Positions 17,548 to 25,749 of a DNA stretch of 64,000 nucleotides are shown piece after piece. Numbering within the stretch: the stretch's first letter is position 1; each line of letters begins with the position of its first letter. Origin of the DNA: Bacillota bacterium. GTDB taxonomy: Bacteria; Bacillota; Negativicutes; Sporomusales; CTSoil-080. The DNA lies in assembly GCA_017889635.1 (NCBI GenBank), contig JAGGAC010000023.1, forward strand, positions 1 to 64,000, in the 5' to 3' direction. The notes beneath the pieces were generated by a model, which did not search any database, was not told the origin of the DNA, and saw only the letters and a program-made list of their open reading frames with translations. Position numbers and translations under genes: made by a program.

Positions 17548-17707
17548 ATTTTTGCTTCTTTTATAAAGAAATAGATGCTATTAGCTAAAGAAAAAGTTCT
17601 AGTTTGAATCGGATCTGTCTATTGTAAATAATCACATAGGATCACGCTAAAATAGCCTAATCCTAGATTAAAGGGTATTATGGATTTTGGTTGTTGGATA
17701 GGAAAAA

Positions 17708-17757
17708 GCCTGCCTCTAATAGATACTTCTAAACTCATTAGAGGCAGGCCCTTTTTT
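17708..17757. terminator. Bidirectional terminator
   Basis: Arms GCCTGCCTCTAAT (17708-17720) and ATTAGAGGCAGGC (17737-17749), then CCTTTTTTAT. A run AAAAA precedes, so it serves both strands. Confidence 0.85.
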
Positions 17758-17801
17758 ATCTACATGATAAATATCGCGGATCTTGATAAAATGAATAATA
17801 T

Positions 17802-18839
17802 CTATTCGGATGCTTCTTCCTCAAATATTGTGTAGATGAGGTCTTTCGTATCGTCATCAGCGCCGACATAGAAAACTTGGAGTCGACCATCCTCATTGCT
17901 CCCAGCCGCAATCCACTTGGCTTTTGCGGTTGTAAGTGAGGTTGAGTCGCTCCAACTGTTATAGCTATTAGCACTATCCTGCTGTGTGGTGTTGATTATG
18001 TTGTCTGAGCTTAAATAGAAGATTTGGAGTTTATTCTCTTTATTGCTTAATACAGAAATCTGTTGGGCCTGCACGTTAAATGGTGTCGCGGTGCTCCAGG
18101 TAATATCATTAATGTCAACATCAGTGGATAACTGCCATGTTGTATAGAGGTAGTCATCTGTGTCGATATAGAAGACTTGAAGTTTTCCATCTGCATTGCT
18201 ACCTACCGCAAGTTTCTTGGCTGTGCTATTGTTTAGAACCGCCTCGCCGTGCCAACCGCTGCTATTGGCGGATGACTGCCAGTTGTGATAGATGACGTTG
18301 TCTGTGCCGATATAGAAGATTTCGAGTCTGCCATCTAGATTGCTACCCACAGCAATTTGCTGGGCTTTTTTACTGCTAAGTGGTAAGCTGCCGCTCCAGT
18401 CGGTACTACCATTGGCGTATAATTGCCAGTCGTGGTAGATGAGGTCATTATTGCCGATATAGAAGATTTCAAGTCTACCATCTGCATTGCTACCCACAGC
18501 AAGCTGCTTGGCTTCGCTATCACCATCAAGTTTTTCCTCACCGTGCCAGCTATTACTATTAATGGATTCCTGCCAATTATGATAGATAATTTTGGAATCT
18601 TTGCCGGAATAGAAAATTTCGATAATACCATCTAGATTGCTACCGCTAGCAATCTGCCTGCCTGAGCCGCCTAGTTTCTGTTGGGTAGTCCATGTGTCAA
18701 TGTTGGCTTGTTGCTGTTCGTGGTAGTAGAGGCTACTGTTCGTACCGATTTCGAAGATTTCTAGTGTACCATTTTCATTACTGCATACAGTAATCTGTTT
18801 GGCTTTGCCGCCGAGTGGTTCCACGTTACTCCATCCCAT
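17802..18839 (-). CDS. Seven-repeat lectin-like beta-propeller (PLL-like)
   Basis: The 345-residue protein consists of seven repeats of about 47 residues. Each carries the pattern SN.DGRLEIFYIG...IYHNWQ, with a Trp near its end; the cores are at NENGTLEIFEIG, NLDGIIEIFYSG, NADGRLEIFYIG, NLDGRLEIFYIG, NADGKLQVFYID, NKENKLQIFYLS and NEDGRLQVFYVG. Seven such units fit a seven-bladed propeller like the fucose-binding PLL lectins of Photorhabdus, each groove between blades being a sugar site. There is no signal peptide, so export, if any, is by another route or by release. The repeats are diverged at the DNA level, so this is an old duplication. Sugar specificity is unknown. Confidence 0.7.
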   Translation of the reverse strand: MGWSNVEPLGGKAKQITVCSNENGTLEIFEIGTNSSLYYHEQQQANIDTWTTQQKLGGSGRQIASGSNLDGIIEIFYSGKDSKIIYHNWQESINSNSWHGEEKLDGDSEAKQLAVGSNADGRLEIFYIGNNDLIYHDWQLYANGSTDWSGSLPLSSKKAQQIAVGSNLDGRLEIFYIGTDNVIYHNWQSSANSSGWHGEAVLNNSTAKKLAVGSNADGKLQVFYIDTDDYLYTTWQLSTDVDINDITWSTATPFNVQAQQISVLSNKENKLQIFYLSSDNIINTTQQDSANSYNSWSDSTSLTTAKAKWIAAGSNEDGRLQVFYVGADDDTKDLIYTIFEEEASE

Positions 18840-19179
18840 ATCAATACGCTCCCTTACTATTTATAAATCCAGAGCCTGAAAAAGTATATGTACATATATA
18901 CCATTAAATTCCAACAAGAAATTTAGACAGAAGAATAATGACTGGTATAATAAATTACCGGATATTTTTACCTAAGACGGCTTAAAGAGCCGCAATGGTA
19001 TTTTAGGTTGAGGAAAATAAAAAGAATTGTTGATTGAGATTCAATTGAAGTTTTATGGCTAGACTGCTGTCTTGTGATATTTGCGAGATTTTTACTTTTT
19101 ATCGGTGAGTTTTCAGATTATAGGTGAGTGGGAAGACGGGGAATACGAAAGGTTGGAAGGGCGTTTGAGAGGTGATGAG
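18840..19179. other. Intergenic region with a 22-base duplication
   Basis: No gene is seen except a possible N-terminal extension of the next ORF. At 19045-19066 lies an exact 22-base copy of the 3' part of the nitroreductase gene (14689-14710), encoding LEVLWLD in the original. This may be the trace of a lost second copy or of a past recombination. Confidence 0.5.
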
Positions 19180-19746
19180 ATGAGTGAACTTTATAGCGTT
19201 TCTTATGATGGCGAAAACTTGTATTCCTATAAGATGACAGCTCAAGAAAAGTTAATTGTTGAAGCTTTTCGGCAGGAGTTAATGGATATTTGTAATGAGT
19301 TAGACATTCCCAGCGGGAGATGTGTTGATGGAACTCCTTACAGGGAAAGATTAAAAGATAACGATGACTTTTTAATTAAATACAAAGAAGATGTTGGATA
19401 TTTTGTTTTATATGGCGAGCGTGGCATTTTTTCAATGGGAAGCGGATTTCCAACCCGCAATAAAGAAGAGGCAAAGTTCATTTTGTTGGAAGGAGAATTC
19501 GAAAACGGCGGTTTTCAATATGAACTGCAATTGCGAGATAAATTGCAGACGGAATGGACTAAAAGATATAGTGTAGAATATGATTCGCGCAAAGCGGCTT
19601 TTGAATATAGCCTTAAGATGTTAAATAATGTTTTTAAGTGTTTTCCCGAAAAGATCGAAACTCAGTATACCAATTATATGAATAGATGGTTTGAGGCAAA
19701 GCATTGGTACTTTGATAAAAGTAAAATGTCTTTTGAGGAACTTTAA
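19180..19746 (+). CDS. Imm63-like immunity protein (tentative)
   Basis: The protein from ATG 19180 has 188 residues and a good GAGAGGTGA ribosome site; an open frame reaches back to 19081 but lacks one. The central part, LDIPSGRCVDGTPYRERL then GYFVLYGERGIFS and EEAKFILLEGEFE, resembles the Imm63 family of polymorphic-toxin immunity proteins, with a hydrophobic-then-ERG pattern and the run of acidic helix. No toxin gene is adjacent, so it would be an orphan. I am not certain of the family. It is next to the lectin-like gene, facing it back to back. Confidence 0.45.
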   Translation: MSELYSVSYDGENLYSYKMTAQEKLIVEAFRQELMDICNELDIPSGRCVDGTPYRERLKDNDDFLIKYKEDVGYFVLYGERGIFSMGSGFPTRNKEEAKFILLEGEFENGGFQYELQLRDKLQTEWTKRYSVEYDSRKAAFEYSLKMLNNVFKCFPEKIETQYTNYMNRWFEAKHWYFDKSKMSFEEL

Positions 19747-19890
19747 TTACTTGTCGATGTTGGGTGGAGCTATCTTTTTATCGCTAATCTGATAATTTGC
19801 CTTGTAATTCGTCTATTGTTAAAGAAACTCTTATCCTTAACGTTGAAGGCGGATAAGAATATGTGTAGTAATTTAGATGATTAATGGCGA

Positions 19891-19917
19891 AAATACCCCG
19901 GGTTACCCGGGGTATTT
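19891..19917. terminator. Bidirectional terminator
   Basis: Perfect arms AAATACCCCGGGT and ACCCGGGGTATTT, flanked by A and T, lie between the immunity-like gene and the facing radical SAM gene. Confidence 0.75.
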
Positions 19918-19992
19918 TTATATCGGCATATAACATATACAAAACAAGCGAACGACGAATTCTAATGAATAGTCGGTGTTGGGGAGGGGCAA

Positions 19993-21012
19993 TTAGCGAT
20001 GCGCATACCAGCACCCGGGGTCTGCTTGCCAGGGGTCGCCATATACGGCAGAAGCCAGGCACTTTAGTCCGCCTCTGCAGGCTGTACGGTGGAGACACTT
20101 ATCGCAGCCGCTGCTGGTGATTTTGGTTCGCAGCTTTTGCAGGAGAGGGCTGGATTGATAGATTTCGGTCAGCGAGTGCTGCGTTAGGTTTCCGACTGTC
20201 AGCGGCATACGGCGGCAGGGGTAAACATCACCGTTTGGCATGAGGGTTAAGAGGGAATTTCCGGCAGTACAATGGTAGGGTTGTCCGCCGCCCTGTAAAA
20301 ATTGTAAGCCGCGTTCTAGACTGATTTTGGTTTTATTAAACCACCGTTTTTGGTTATGGTGTCTGGCATGGGCCATTATGTTGATAAATTCAAGAGTTTC
20401 ACTTGCGGTCAGCATTTTTTCGTGGAAAGATTCTTGTGCCCCTAATGGGATATACCTGTCGGCCCAGACTTTATCGACTTTTAATTTCCGGCCCAGTTCC
20501 GCTACGGCGGTAAATTCCCGAAAGTTATCTTTATGGGCGGTGAAGGAGATAAAGGTTCTGATTTTACCGTTTACTAAATGCCGAAGGCCATGAAGGGCTT
20601 GTTGGTAGTTTCCTTTACCGCGGATGGAATCATGAGTGGTTTCGCAGCCTTCTATGCTTACCTGAACAAATAGCGGCTTTAATGCCTGTAGCTTGGTTAC
20701 AATATTTGGGGTAATCAGGGTGCCGTTTGTTAAAATGGCAAAAGCAAAATATTGTTTGTTTTGGGCGAATAATTGTAACAGTTCAAAGAAGTTATCCTGC
20801 ATGAGTGGTTCGCCACCGGTTACGGTAATTTGTCCATAAGCAGGTCTGGCTTTGGTTCCTAAAGATACAAGTAAAGTTTTGAATTGGTTAACAACAGCTG
20901 CCTGTGTCTTAATATCCGGTTCGACAGCAGGCAGGGTGTTTTCCTGATAACAATGAGAACACCTGCAATTACAGTTATCCGTAATGTGCCATTGAAGGAG
21001 TAGTTTCCGCAC
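19993..21012 (-). CDS. Radical SAM/SPASM-type enzyme coupled to a Gly/Cys-tail protein
   Basis: The 339-residue protein begins with the radical SAM motif CNCRCSHC (Cys at 14, 18 and 21), which holds the SAM-cleaving 4Fe-4S cluster, followed by VTGGEPLMQ. The C-terminus has a SPASM-like set: CTAGNSLLTLMPNGDVYPC then CDKCLHRTACRGG and a late GCW, suited to one or two auxiliary clusters. SPASM enzymes commonly modify peptides. The start chosen is GTG 21012: GGAGG lies six bases upstream inside the last codons of the upstream gene and the stop TAG shares a base with the GTG (TAGTG), so translation is tightly coupled. The upstream product has a Cys-rich Gly tail and is the obvious candidate substrate; this is inference. 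Confidence 0.82.
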   Translation of the reverse strand: MRKLLLQWHITDNCNCRCSHCYQENTLPAVEPDIKTQAAVVNQFKTLLVSLGTKARPAYGQITVTGGEPLMQDNFFELLQLFAQNKQYFAFAILTNGTLITPNIVTKLQALKPLFVQVSIEGCETTHDSIRGKGNYQQALHGLRHLVNGKIRTFISFTAHKDNFREFTAVAELGRKLKVDKVWADRYIPLGAQESFHEKMLTASETLEFINIMAHARHHNQKRWFNKTKISLERGLQFLQGGGQPYHCTAGNSLLTLMPNGDVYPCRRMPLTVGNLTQHSLTEIYQSSPLLQKLRTKITSSGCDKCLHRTACRGGLKCLASAVYGDPWQADPGCWYAHR

Positions 21013-21926
21013 TAATCGCCTCCACCGCAACCGCCACAGCCTCCGCCGCAGCCACCACCACCACTACAACCACCACTACTGTCTCCGCCGCCGTCGCTGC
21101 CAGAAGTTCCGCCGTCATAACCTGAAGAATTTGCTATGTTGCTTTGGGCAAACGTTTGATAATCACGAAATATTTCATTGAAAGCCAGTACACTAACGCC
21201 CAAGATGGCTACGCCTAGAACGTAATTTATAAGGGAAGAGCCATTTTTTAGGTCGTCTTTTAGCCAGGAAAACTGATTTTGCACGTCTTTAATATAGCGG
21301 TATCCAAGTCTGGTAATCCAGTCATTTAAGCAGAAAAACACTAAGTGAACGATGGTAACAATAATGATTGCAAGTATTAAAAAACCAATTGGCTTATTAT
21401 ATGTTAGTCCCAAGATGGCTTTTATAATGGCAATACCATCCCAAAAAAGCAGTGAGAACCATAGCGCCATTTTGTTCCTGGAGTAACAGGTTTTGGATTT
21501 GCGCAGACCTTGTTCTTCTAATTCCTGATAAATAGGCTGCAAAGCGTTTTCAACGGCATCTTGAAATGGTTTGCCGGAAAACTGAACACGCTCTCTTGGG
21601 GTCGATACGTAGTCATATATGACTTTTTCCAGTGGCGAAAGATCAGAAGTCTCAGTTTTAATGGTAATACATTTTTTGCCTGATATTTCTTCAATACCAA
21701 TAATTTCACGTTCCATTAACTGGACTACGGCAGTATCAACAGCAGTCTTCCAACCACCACGTAAGGCAGCAAAAGCAATAGGGTTAAAACTGTTTTTATC
21801 AGGCAGGGGAGAGTCATCATTTGGCCCCCTAAGTAAGTTCCAGCAAGCTAGCAGACTAAAAAAACATAGTATGATATACCCAAATAGAAAATCAGGCCCG
21901 GGAATCTTGATTAGCCAATATAACAT
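21012..21926 (-). CDS. Membrane protein with Gly/Cys-rich C-terminal tail (TIGR04222-like)
   Basis: The 304-residue protein has an N-terminal membrane segment, a soluble domain with ALRGGWKTAVDTAVVQLMER and EKVIYDYVSTPRERVQ, a central membrane hairpin (about 160-205) and another membrane segment, then a low-complexity tail from about residue 267 rich in Gly, Ser and Asp that ends with four Cys spaced by Gly runs (GGCSGGGGCGGGCGGCGGGD). This layout matches what I recall of TIGR04222-domain proteins. The tail resembles a modifiable core peptide, and the next gene, overlapping by one base, is a radical SAM enzyme. Start ATG 21926 follows AGGAGG. Function is unknown. Confidence 0.7.
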   Translation of the reverse strand: MLYWLIKIPGPDFLFGYIILCFFSLLACWNLLRGPNDDSPLPDKNSFNPIAFAALRGGWKTAVDTAVVQLMEREIIGIEEISGKKCITIKTETSDLSPLEKVIYDYVSTPRERVQFSGKPFQDAVENALQPIYQELEEQGLRKSKTCYSRNKMALWFSLLFWDGIAIIKAILGLTYNKPIGFLILAIIIVTIVHLVFFCLNDWITRLGYRYIKDVQNQFSWLKDDLKNGSSLINYVLGVAILGVSVLAFNEIFRDYQTFAQSNIANSSGYDGGTSGSDGGGDSSGGCSGGGGCGGGCGGCGGGD

Positions 21927-22085
21927 ATGTATCCTCCTAACATTTTGAATGAAGGCGAAGCAAAGTTTTGCTATGCAATTACAATGCTTAATTGTATTTT
22001 ATTTTATAAATATAGCTTTTATTTTGAGTTGGAGCAAGGTGGTTTATATTAATTAGATGCTTAATACTAAGTAAATAATGGCAAT

Positions 22086-22113
22086 AGGGGTACCCTGCTT
22101 CGGACAGGGCACC
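22086..22113. terminator. Hairpin after dedA
   Basis: AGGGGTACCCTG and CAGGGCACCCCT form a near-perfect stem downstream of the minus-strand dedA gene. The T run is weak, so termination is probable rather than certain. Confidence 0.45.
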
Positions 22114-22136
22114 CCTGACAACTTCGAACATAAGAA

Positions 22137-22694
22137 TTATTTATCGATGCTTTTGCTAAGGTCGAAAAGAAAATTTAGCATTTCATGCCATTCACCGCTG
22201 AACACTGCCCCCAGAGTCAAGAAAATGGTTAGCCAAAGAACGGCATGTATCATATCGTAAATAAGGAATTTGACAATAGAAATATCGCTGAGGCCGACAA
22301 TGTATGGAGTAGCATTACCTATTGTCGGGATAAAGCGTCCGCCGATTATATAAATCGGCGCTGACTTCTGCAGAAGTATCTGGGCTTTCTTGATACGTTT
22401 GGGGGTTAGCCTAAGATATTTACCCCATTTCCTTATAAACGGTTCGCCAATATATCTTCCGATTATAAAGGCAGAATATGACCCAAGTAGGTAACCTGCC
22501 AAAGATACGATCCAGGCTATAATAATATTAAATTCGCCTTGCCTTGCCCAAAAGCCTGCTAAAGCTACTAGCACGCTGCCTGGAAAAGGCAGCCCGATTG
22601 CTTCAATGAAAACTCCTATAAATACCCCAGGTAATCCAAGTTCTTTTAAGAATTCAAAAATATGTTCAAACAAAATATCCTCCAGGCCTATCAT
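22137..22694 (-). CDS. DedA-family membrane protein
   Basis: The 185-residue protein has the DedA (SNARE-associated) pattern: GVFIEAIGLPFPGSVLVALAG, GSYSAFIIGRYIGEPFIRKWG with the conserved Gly and Arg, and GGRFIPTIGNATPYIVGL. DedA proteins are needed for envelope homeostasis and some move undecaprenyl phosphate or polar lipids. The gene follows the PAP2 gene by 13 bp on the same strand; PAP2 enzymes can dephosphorylate undecaprenyl diphosphate, so the pair may work in the same lipid-carrier cycle (inference). Confidence 0.85.
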   Translation of the reverse strand: MIGLEDILFEHIFEFLKELGLPGVFIGVFIEAIGLPFPGSVLVALAGFWARQGEFNIIIAWIVSLAGYLLGSYSAFIIGRYIGEPFIRKWGKYLRLTPKRIKKAQILLQKSAPIYIIGGRFIPTIGNATPYIVGLSDISIVKFLIYDMIHAVLWLTIFLTLGAVFSGEWHEMLNFLFDLSKSIDK

Positions 22695-22707
22695 GGTAAA
22701 TGTAGTA

Positions 22708-23328
22708 TTAAACTCGTGCTTTTTCCCACCACATTAATAGCGATATACAAAATGCTAGCCACATTGAACCAGCCGCATATCCTGCTATTACATCACTAGG
22801 ATAGTGAACCCCTAAATAGATACGGCTTACTCCGACTGCCACACTTATAATAACCGCCGCAAACGCTAACCGCCAACGCCAAGAAGCAATACTTCGCATA
22901 ATTAAGAAAGCCGCCATTCCATAGAAACAAATGCTTGCCAGTGCATGACCACTTGGAAAACTAAATCCTGTCGCGGATACTACAAAAAATGACTCTGGCC
23001 TTGTACGATGAAATAAGGTTTTCAGCAAGAAACTTAAAATTGTGCCACCAGCCAGACAAATCGCTGATGCTCCTATCTCCCGCCAGCGTTTCAGATAGAT
23101 AAGCATTAAAAAGGCAGTTCCCACCATTACGATATAGCTAGTACCAAAGCCTATATCTGAAATGGCAATCATTATTTTATCTGAACCAGGATTCGAAAAA
23201 TACCGGATTAGCCAAATAAAGCTGTCATCAAACAGATTCATGGTACTATTGAATAAGGTTTCCCAAGCCAGTTTGTTCTGAGGGGACAAAAATAGTTGAA
23301 TGGGCAAAAATATCAGGTGCTTCTGCAA
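22708..23328 (-). CDS. PAP2-family lipid phosphatase
   Basis: All three PAP2 motifs are visible: KTLFHRTRP, PSGHA and SRIYLGVHYPSDV, with five or so membrane segments. Related enzymes act on undecaprenyl diphosphate or phosphatidic acid. The start is unclear. A TTG at 23328 with GGAAGAG gives 206 residues, and an ATG at 23241 gives a protein that still contains the catalytic domain. A separate frame from ATG 23425, with a better GGAGG site, encodes a signal peptide and runs into this gene, so the original start may have been there with a later frameshift. Confidence 0.82.
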   Translation of the reverse strand: MQKHLIFLPIQLFLSPQNKLAWETLFNSTMNLFDDSFIWLIRYFSNPGSDKIMIAISDIGFGTSYIVMVGTAFLMLIYLKRWREIGASAICLAGGTILSFLLKTLFHRTRPESFFVVSATGFSFPSGHALASICFYGMAAFLIMRSIASWRWRLAFAAVIISVAVGVSRIYLGVHYPSDVIAGYAAGSMWLAFCISLLMWWEKARV

Positions 23329-23425
23329 AATTTTCTCTTCCGGCGCTAAAACTAATCTGCTGAGAGAGTGTTAAGAGGATACTAACTAGAATTGCTGTTT
23401 TAATACAGGTCCTATATTCAGACAT
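23246..23425 (-). CDS. Short signal-peptide ORF overlapping the PAP2 gene
   Basis: From ATG 23425, six bases after GGAGG, a 59-residue frame reads MSEYRTCIKTAILVSILLTL with a signal-peptide-like segment ending near SFSAG, and then a hydrophilic stretch. It stops at 23246, overlapping the PAP2 frame. It is either the true N-terminus of the PAP2 protein separated by a frameshift or a small exported peptide. Confidence 0.4.
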   Translation of the reverse strand: MSEYRTCIKTAILVSILLTLSQQISFSAGRENFAEAPDIFAHSTIFVPSEQTGLGNLIQ

Positions 23426-23681
23426 GATGAACCTCCTACACATGGCTGTGCATAAATAGTCTTTCATAACCTATCCCTATTCATGTGGGATTTTTGGCTT
23501 ACTAATATTTATAGCATAGTTCTTTAACAGACGTTGAACCGTTTCATAGGAATAAGATTCCATTTGTCGAATTTTGATTTTGTATAGCCAATTTGTATGT
23601 AAATAGAGATACAAGAAGGATTGCCGAGGGATGGCAGCTGCTAAAAGGTTGTAGTCAGTACAGAAACAGGAGGTTTTACAT

Positions 23682-24509
23682 ATGGGAATGAATCAGGATA
23701 GAACCAAGGCAGTAAAAGAAAAGATAAAATCGGAAATCTATGATTTTGTAAAAAAATATGAAGGACAAGACGATATAACGACGAAATGGGGTACGCCATT
23801 AGTTGGCTTTGCAAATGCAAATCATCCGTTTATTCTAAATTTGAAGAAGCTAATTACGCCAACTCATGTAATGCCTGCAGATGTGCTTTTAGATGCATCA
23901 ATTGTGCTTGCTTATTTTATTCCCTTCACAACCGAACTTGCTAAAACAAATACTTCTGCAAGCAGGCTGGCTTCTGCTGAATGGGCACTGGCGTATGAGG
24001 AAACAAATGCAATGTTTGGGCATCTAAATTCGCATATCATAGAGTATTTAAGTAACCTTGGGTATAAAGCAGCGATAGCTAGGGAAGCGGCTACATTTAG
24101 CACCCAAAAACTGATTAGCAACTGGTCACATCGGCATTTTGCCTACGCTGCAGGACTTGGAACTTTTGGAATAAACAATATGCTGATTACGAGGAGCGGA
24201 TGCTGCGGGCGGTTTTATACTATTGTAACTAATCTTGATATAGCAGCAGATGAACCTATGAAGGAAGAATTGTGCTTATATAAAAAGAATGGAAGCTGTA
24301 GAATATGTATAAAAAACTGTCTGGTAGGAGCGCTTAGTGAATCAGGTTATGAACGAAAAATATGTTATTCGATGTTAAAGGAAAATGCCGCTATTTATAC
24401 GGAATTTGGCAGCTCTTATCTGGATGAAACCGGAGAGAAGGCAAACAGTACCGGCAGTGAAGTGTGTGGAAAATGTGTAACGTCATCACCGTGTGCGTTT
24501 TATTTCTAA
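23682..24509 (+). CDS. QueG-like 4Fe-4S protein beside the arsenic operon
   Basis: The 275-residue protein shares with the gene at 12096 a hydrophobic FIPFTTEL core, HFAYAAGLGTFGINNMLIT and a late Cys cluster, CRICIKNCLVGAL, followed by more Cys (CYSM, CGKC, SSPCAF). It probably binds Fe-S clusters and belongs to the QueG-related reductases without being queG. It starts behind AGGAGG and ends 90 bp before arsR, with an arsR operator in the gap. Its role is unknown; redox chemistry linked to the arsenic genes is only suggested by position. Confidence 0.7.
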   Translation: MGMNQDRTKAVKEKIKSEIYDFVKKYEGQDDITTKWGTPLVGFANANHPFILNLKKLITPTHVMPADVLLDASIVLAYFIPFTTELAKTNTSASRLASAEWALAYEETNAMFGHLNSHIIEYLSNLGYKAAIAREAATFSTQKLISNWSHRHFAYAAGLGTFGINNMLITRSGCCGRFYTIVTNLDIAADEPMKEELCLYKKNGSCRICIKNCLVGALSESGYERKICYSMLKENAAIYTEFGSSYLDETGEKANSTGSEVCGKCVTSSPCAFYF

Positions 24510-24554
24510 TGTTTTTGGGTGCAAAACTAAAAAAGTGAGCATATACTAATTTAT

Positions 24555-24578
24555 GTATATTCCTATATGGGAATATAC
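24555..24578. promoter_or_regulatory. ArsR operator
   Basis: Perfect 9-bp arms GTATATTCC and GGAATATAC around a six-base spacer lie 22 bp before the arsR start, in the place expected for autoregulation. Confidence 0.75.
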
Positions 24579-24599
24579 TACTATTGAGGCAGGTGAGTT

Positions 24600-24914
24600 A
24601 TGAAGTATGTTGATGTTTTAAAAGCGTTAGCGGATTATAACCGGTTAGCCATTATGTGCTATCTTCGGAGCGGCACTAAGTGTGTGTGTGAAATTGAACA
24701 GGTGTTATCAATATCGCAGTCCGCCACTTCTAAACACTTGAATCGCCTGAGAATGGTTGGGCTTATCGAAGCGGAGAAAAGAGCGCAGTGGGTACATTAT
24801 AGTATTTCTGATGCTATCTATGCCCAATATCCGTTTTTGGAACAACTTCTTGCCGACGCCGGTACACAATATGTGTTTGATACAAGCAAAGTGAAAAAAT
24901 ACAATGACTGCTAG
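24600..24914 (+). CDS. arsR: ArsR-family arsenic-responsive repressor
   Basis: The 104-residue winged-helix protein has SGTKCVCEIEQVLSISQSAT, where the closely spaced Cys (CVC) match the As(III)-binding site of ArsR, then SKHLNRLRMVGLIEAEKRAQ. Arsenite binding would release it from DNA. It is the first gene of arsR-arsC-arsD-arsA-acr3, all on the plus strand with short gaps, and a 9-bp-arm palindrome at 24555-24578 is its likely operator. Confidence 0.92.
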   Translation: MKYVDVLKALADYNRLAIMCYLRSGTKCVCEIEQVLSISQSATSKHLNRLRMVGLIEAEKRAQWVHYSISDAIYAQYPFLEQLLADAGTQYVFDTSKVKKYNDC

Positions 24915-24934
24915 AAGCGAGGGAGGGAAGAACT

Positions 24935-25333
24935 GTGAAACGAATAGCATTTGTTTGTGTTCATAATTCCTGTCGCTCGCAGATGGCTGAAGCGTTTGGC
25001 AAAGTTATGGGGTTAGGTTTAGTGGAATGTTTTTCGGCAGGAACGGAAAAACGGAAGCAAATCAATCAAGATGCGGTGCGAATTATGAAGGAAATCGGTA
25101 TCGATATGGAGCTTAACCAAAAACCTAAACTACTTCAGGATATACCGGAAGTAGATATTGTTGTAACCATGGGATGCAATGTAAGCTGTCCGGTTATTTC
25201 ATGTACGCACCGTGAGGATTGGGGGCTGGATGATCCTACAGGAAAACAGGATGAGGAGTTTAGAAGGGTGCGTAATATAATAAAGAACAAAATGGACGAT
25301 TTTATTGAGCGGATAAAATCCGGTGTAATCTAG
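24935..25333 (+). CDS. arsC: Arsenate reductase, LMW phosphatase-like (ArsC)
   Basis: This 132-residue protein starts MKRIAFVCVHNSCRSQMAEA; the CxxNSCRS loop is the P-loop of ArsC enzymes related to low-molecular-weight phosphatases. The GCNVSCP stretch supplies the further redox Cys, and the WGLDDPTG motif is also typical. It reduces arsenate to arsenite for export. It starts 20 bp after arsR behind GGGAGGG. Confidence 0.93.
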   Translation: MKRIAFVCVHNSCRSQMAEAFGKVMGLGLVECFSAGTEKRKQINQDAVRIMKEIGIDMELNQKPKLLQDIPEVDIVVTMGCNVSCPVISCTHREDWGLDDPTGKQDEEFRRVRNIIKNKMDDFIERIKSGVI

Positions 25334-25371
25334 CAGCTGTGGTGAGTAAAAAAATAGGGAGAGTGGATAGT

Positions 25372-25728
25372 ATGAAGAAAATAGTGATTTATGATCCGGC
25401 GATGTGTTGTTCTACAGGGGTATGCGGAGCAAGTGTGGATAAGGAATTACTTAGAGTGGCGACATTGATTGAAACACTTAACCGAAAAGGGGCCGCTATA
25501 AGCCGGTTTAATCTTTCCGGCCAGCCGCAGGCTTTTGTGGAAAACCAATTAATAAACGACCATTTAAAACAACATGGGCCAGAAATATTGCCAATTACTT
25601 TAGTGGATGGGCAATTGGCTAAAACTAAAAGTTATCCTACGAATGAGGAATTTGCCCAATGGACCGGGATGGAAGTAAACCTCAAACCGAAAAAGTCCGG
25701 TTGCTGCGGCGGCAGCGGTTGTTGCTAA
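25372..25728 (+). CDS. arsD: Arsenical metallochaperone ArsD
   Basis: From ATG 25372 the protein has 118 residues and starts MKKIVIYDPAMCCSTGVCG, with Cys 12, 13 and 18 as in ArsD, which hand arsenite to ArsA. A second pair and triplet of Cys ends the protein (SGCCGGSGCC). The track to GTG 25339 is open, but this ATG is the usual start and lies behind AGGGAGAG. Coupled to arsA 21 bp downstream. Confidence 0.93.
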   Translation: MKKIVIYDPAMCCSTGVCGASVDKELLRVATLIETLNRKGAAISRFNLSGQPQAFVENQLINDHLKQHGPEILPITLVDGQLAKTKSYPTNEEFAQWTGMEVNLKPKKSGCCGGSGCC

Positions 25729-25749
25729 CACTTGAAGGGAGACTGGCGG

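Noticed and set aside
19081-19179. Longer start for the immunity-like gene
   Set aside because: No ribosome site at 19081, whereas 19180 has GAGAGGTGA five bases upstream.
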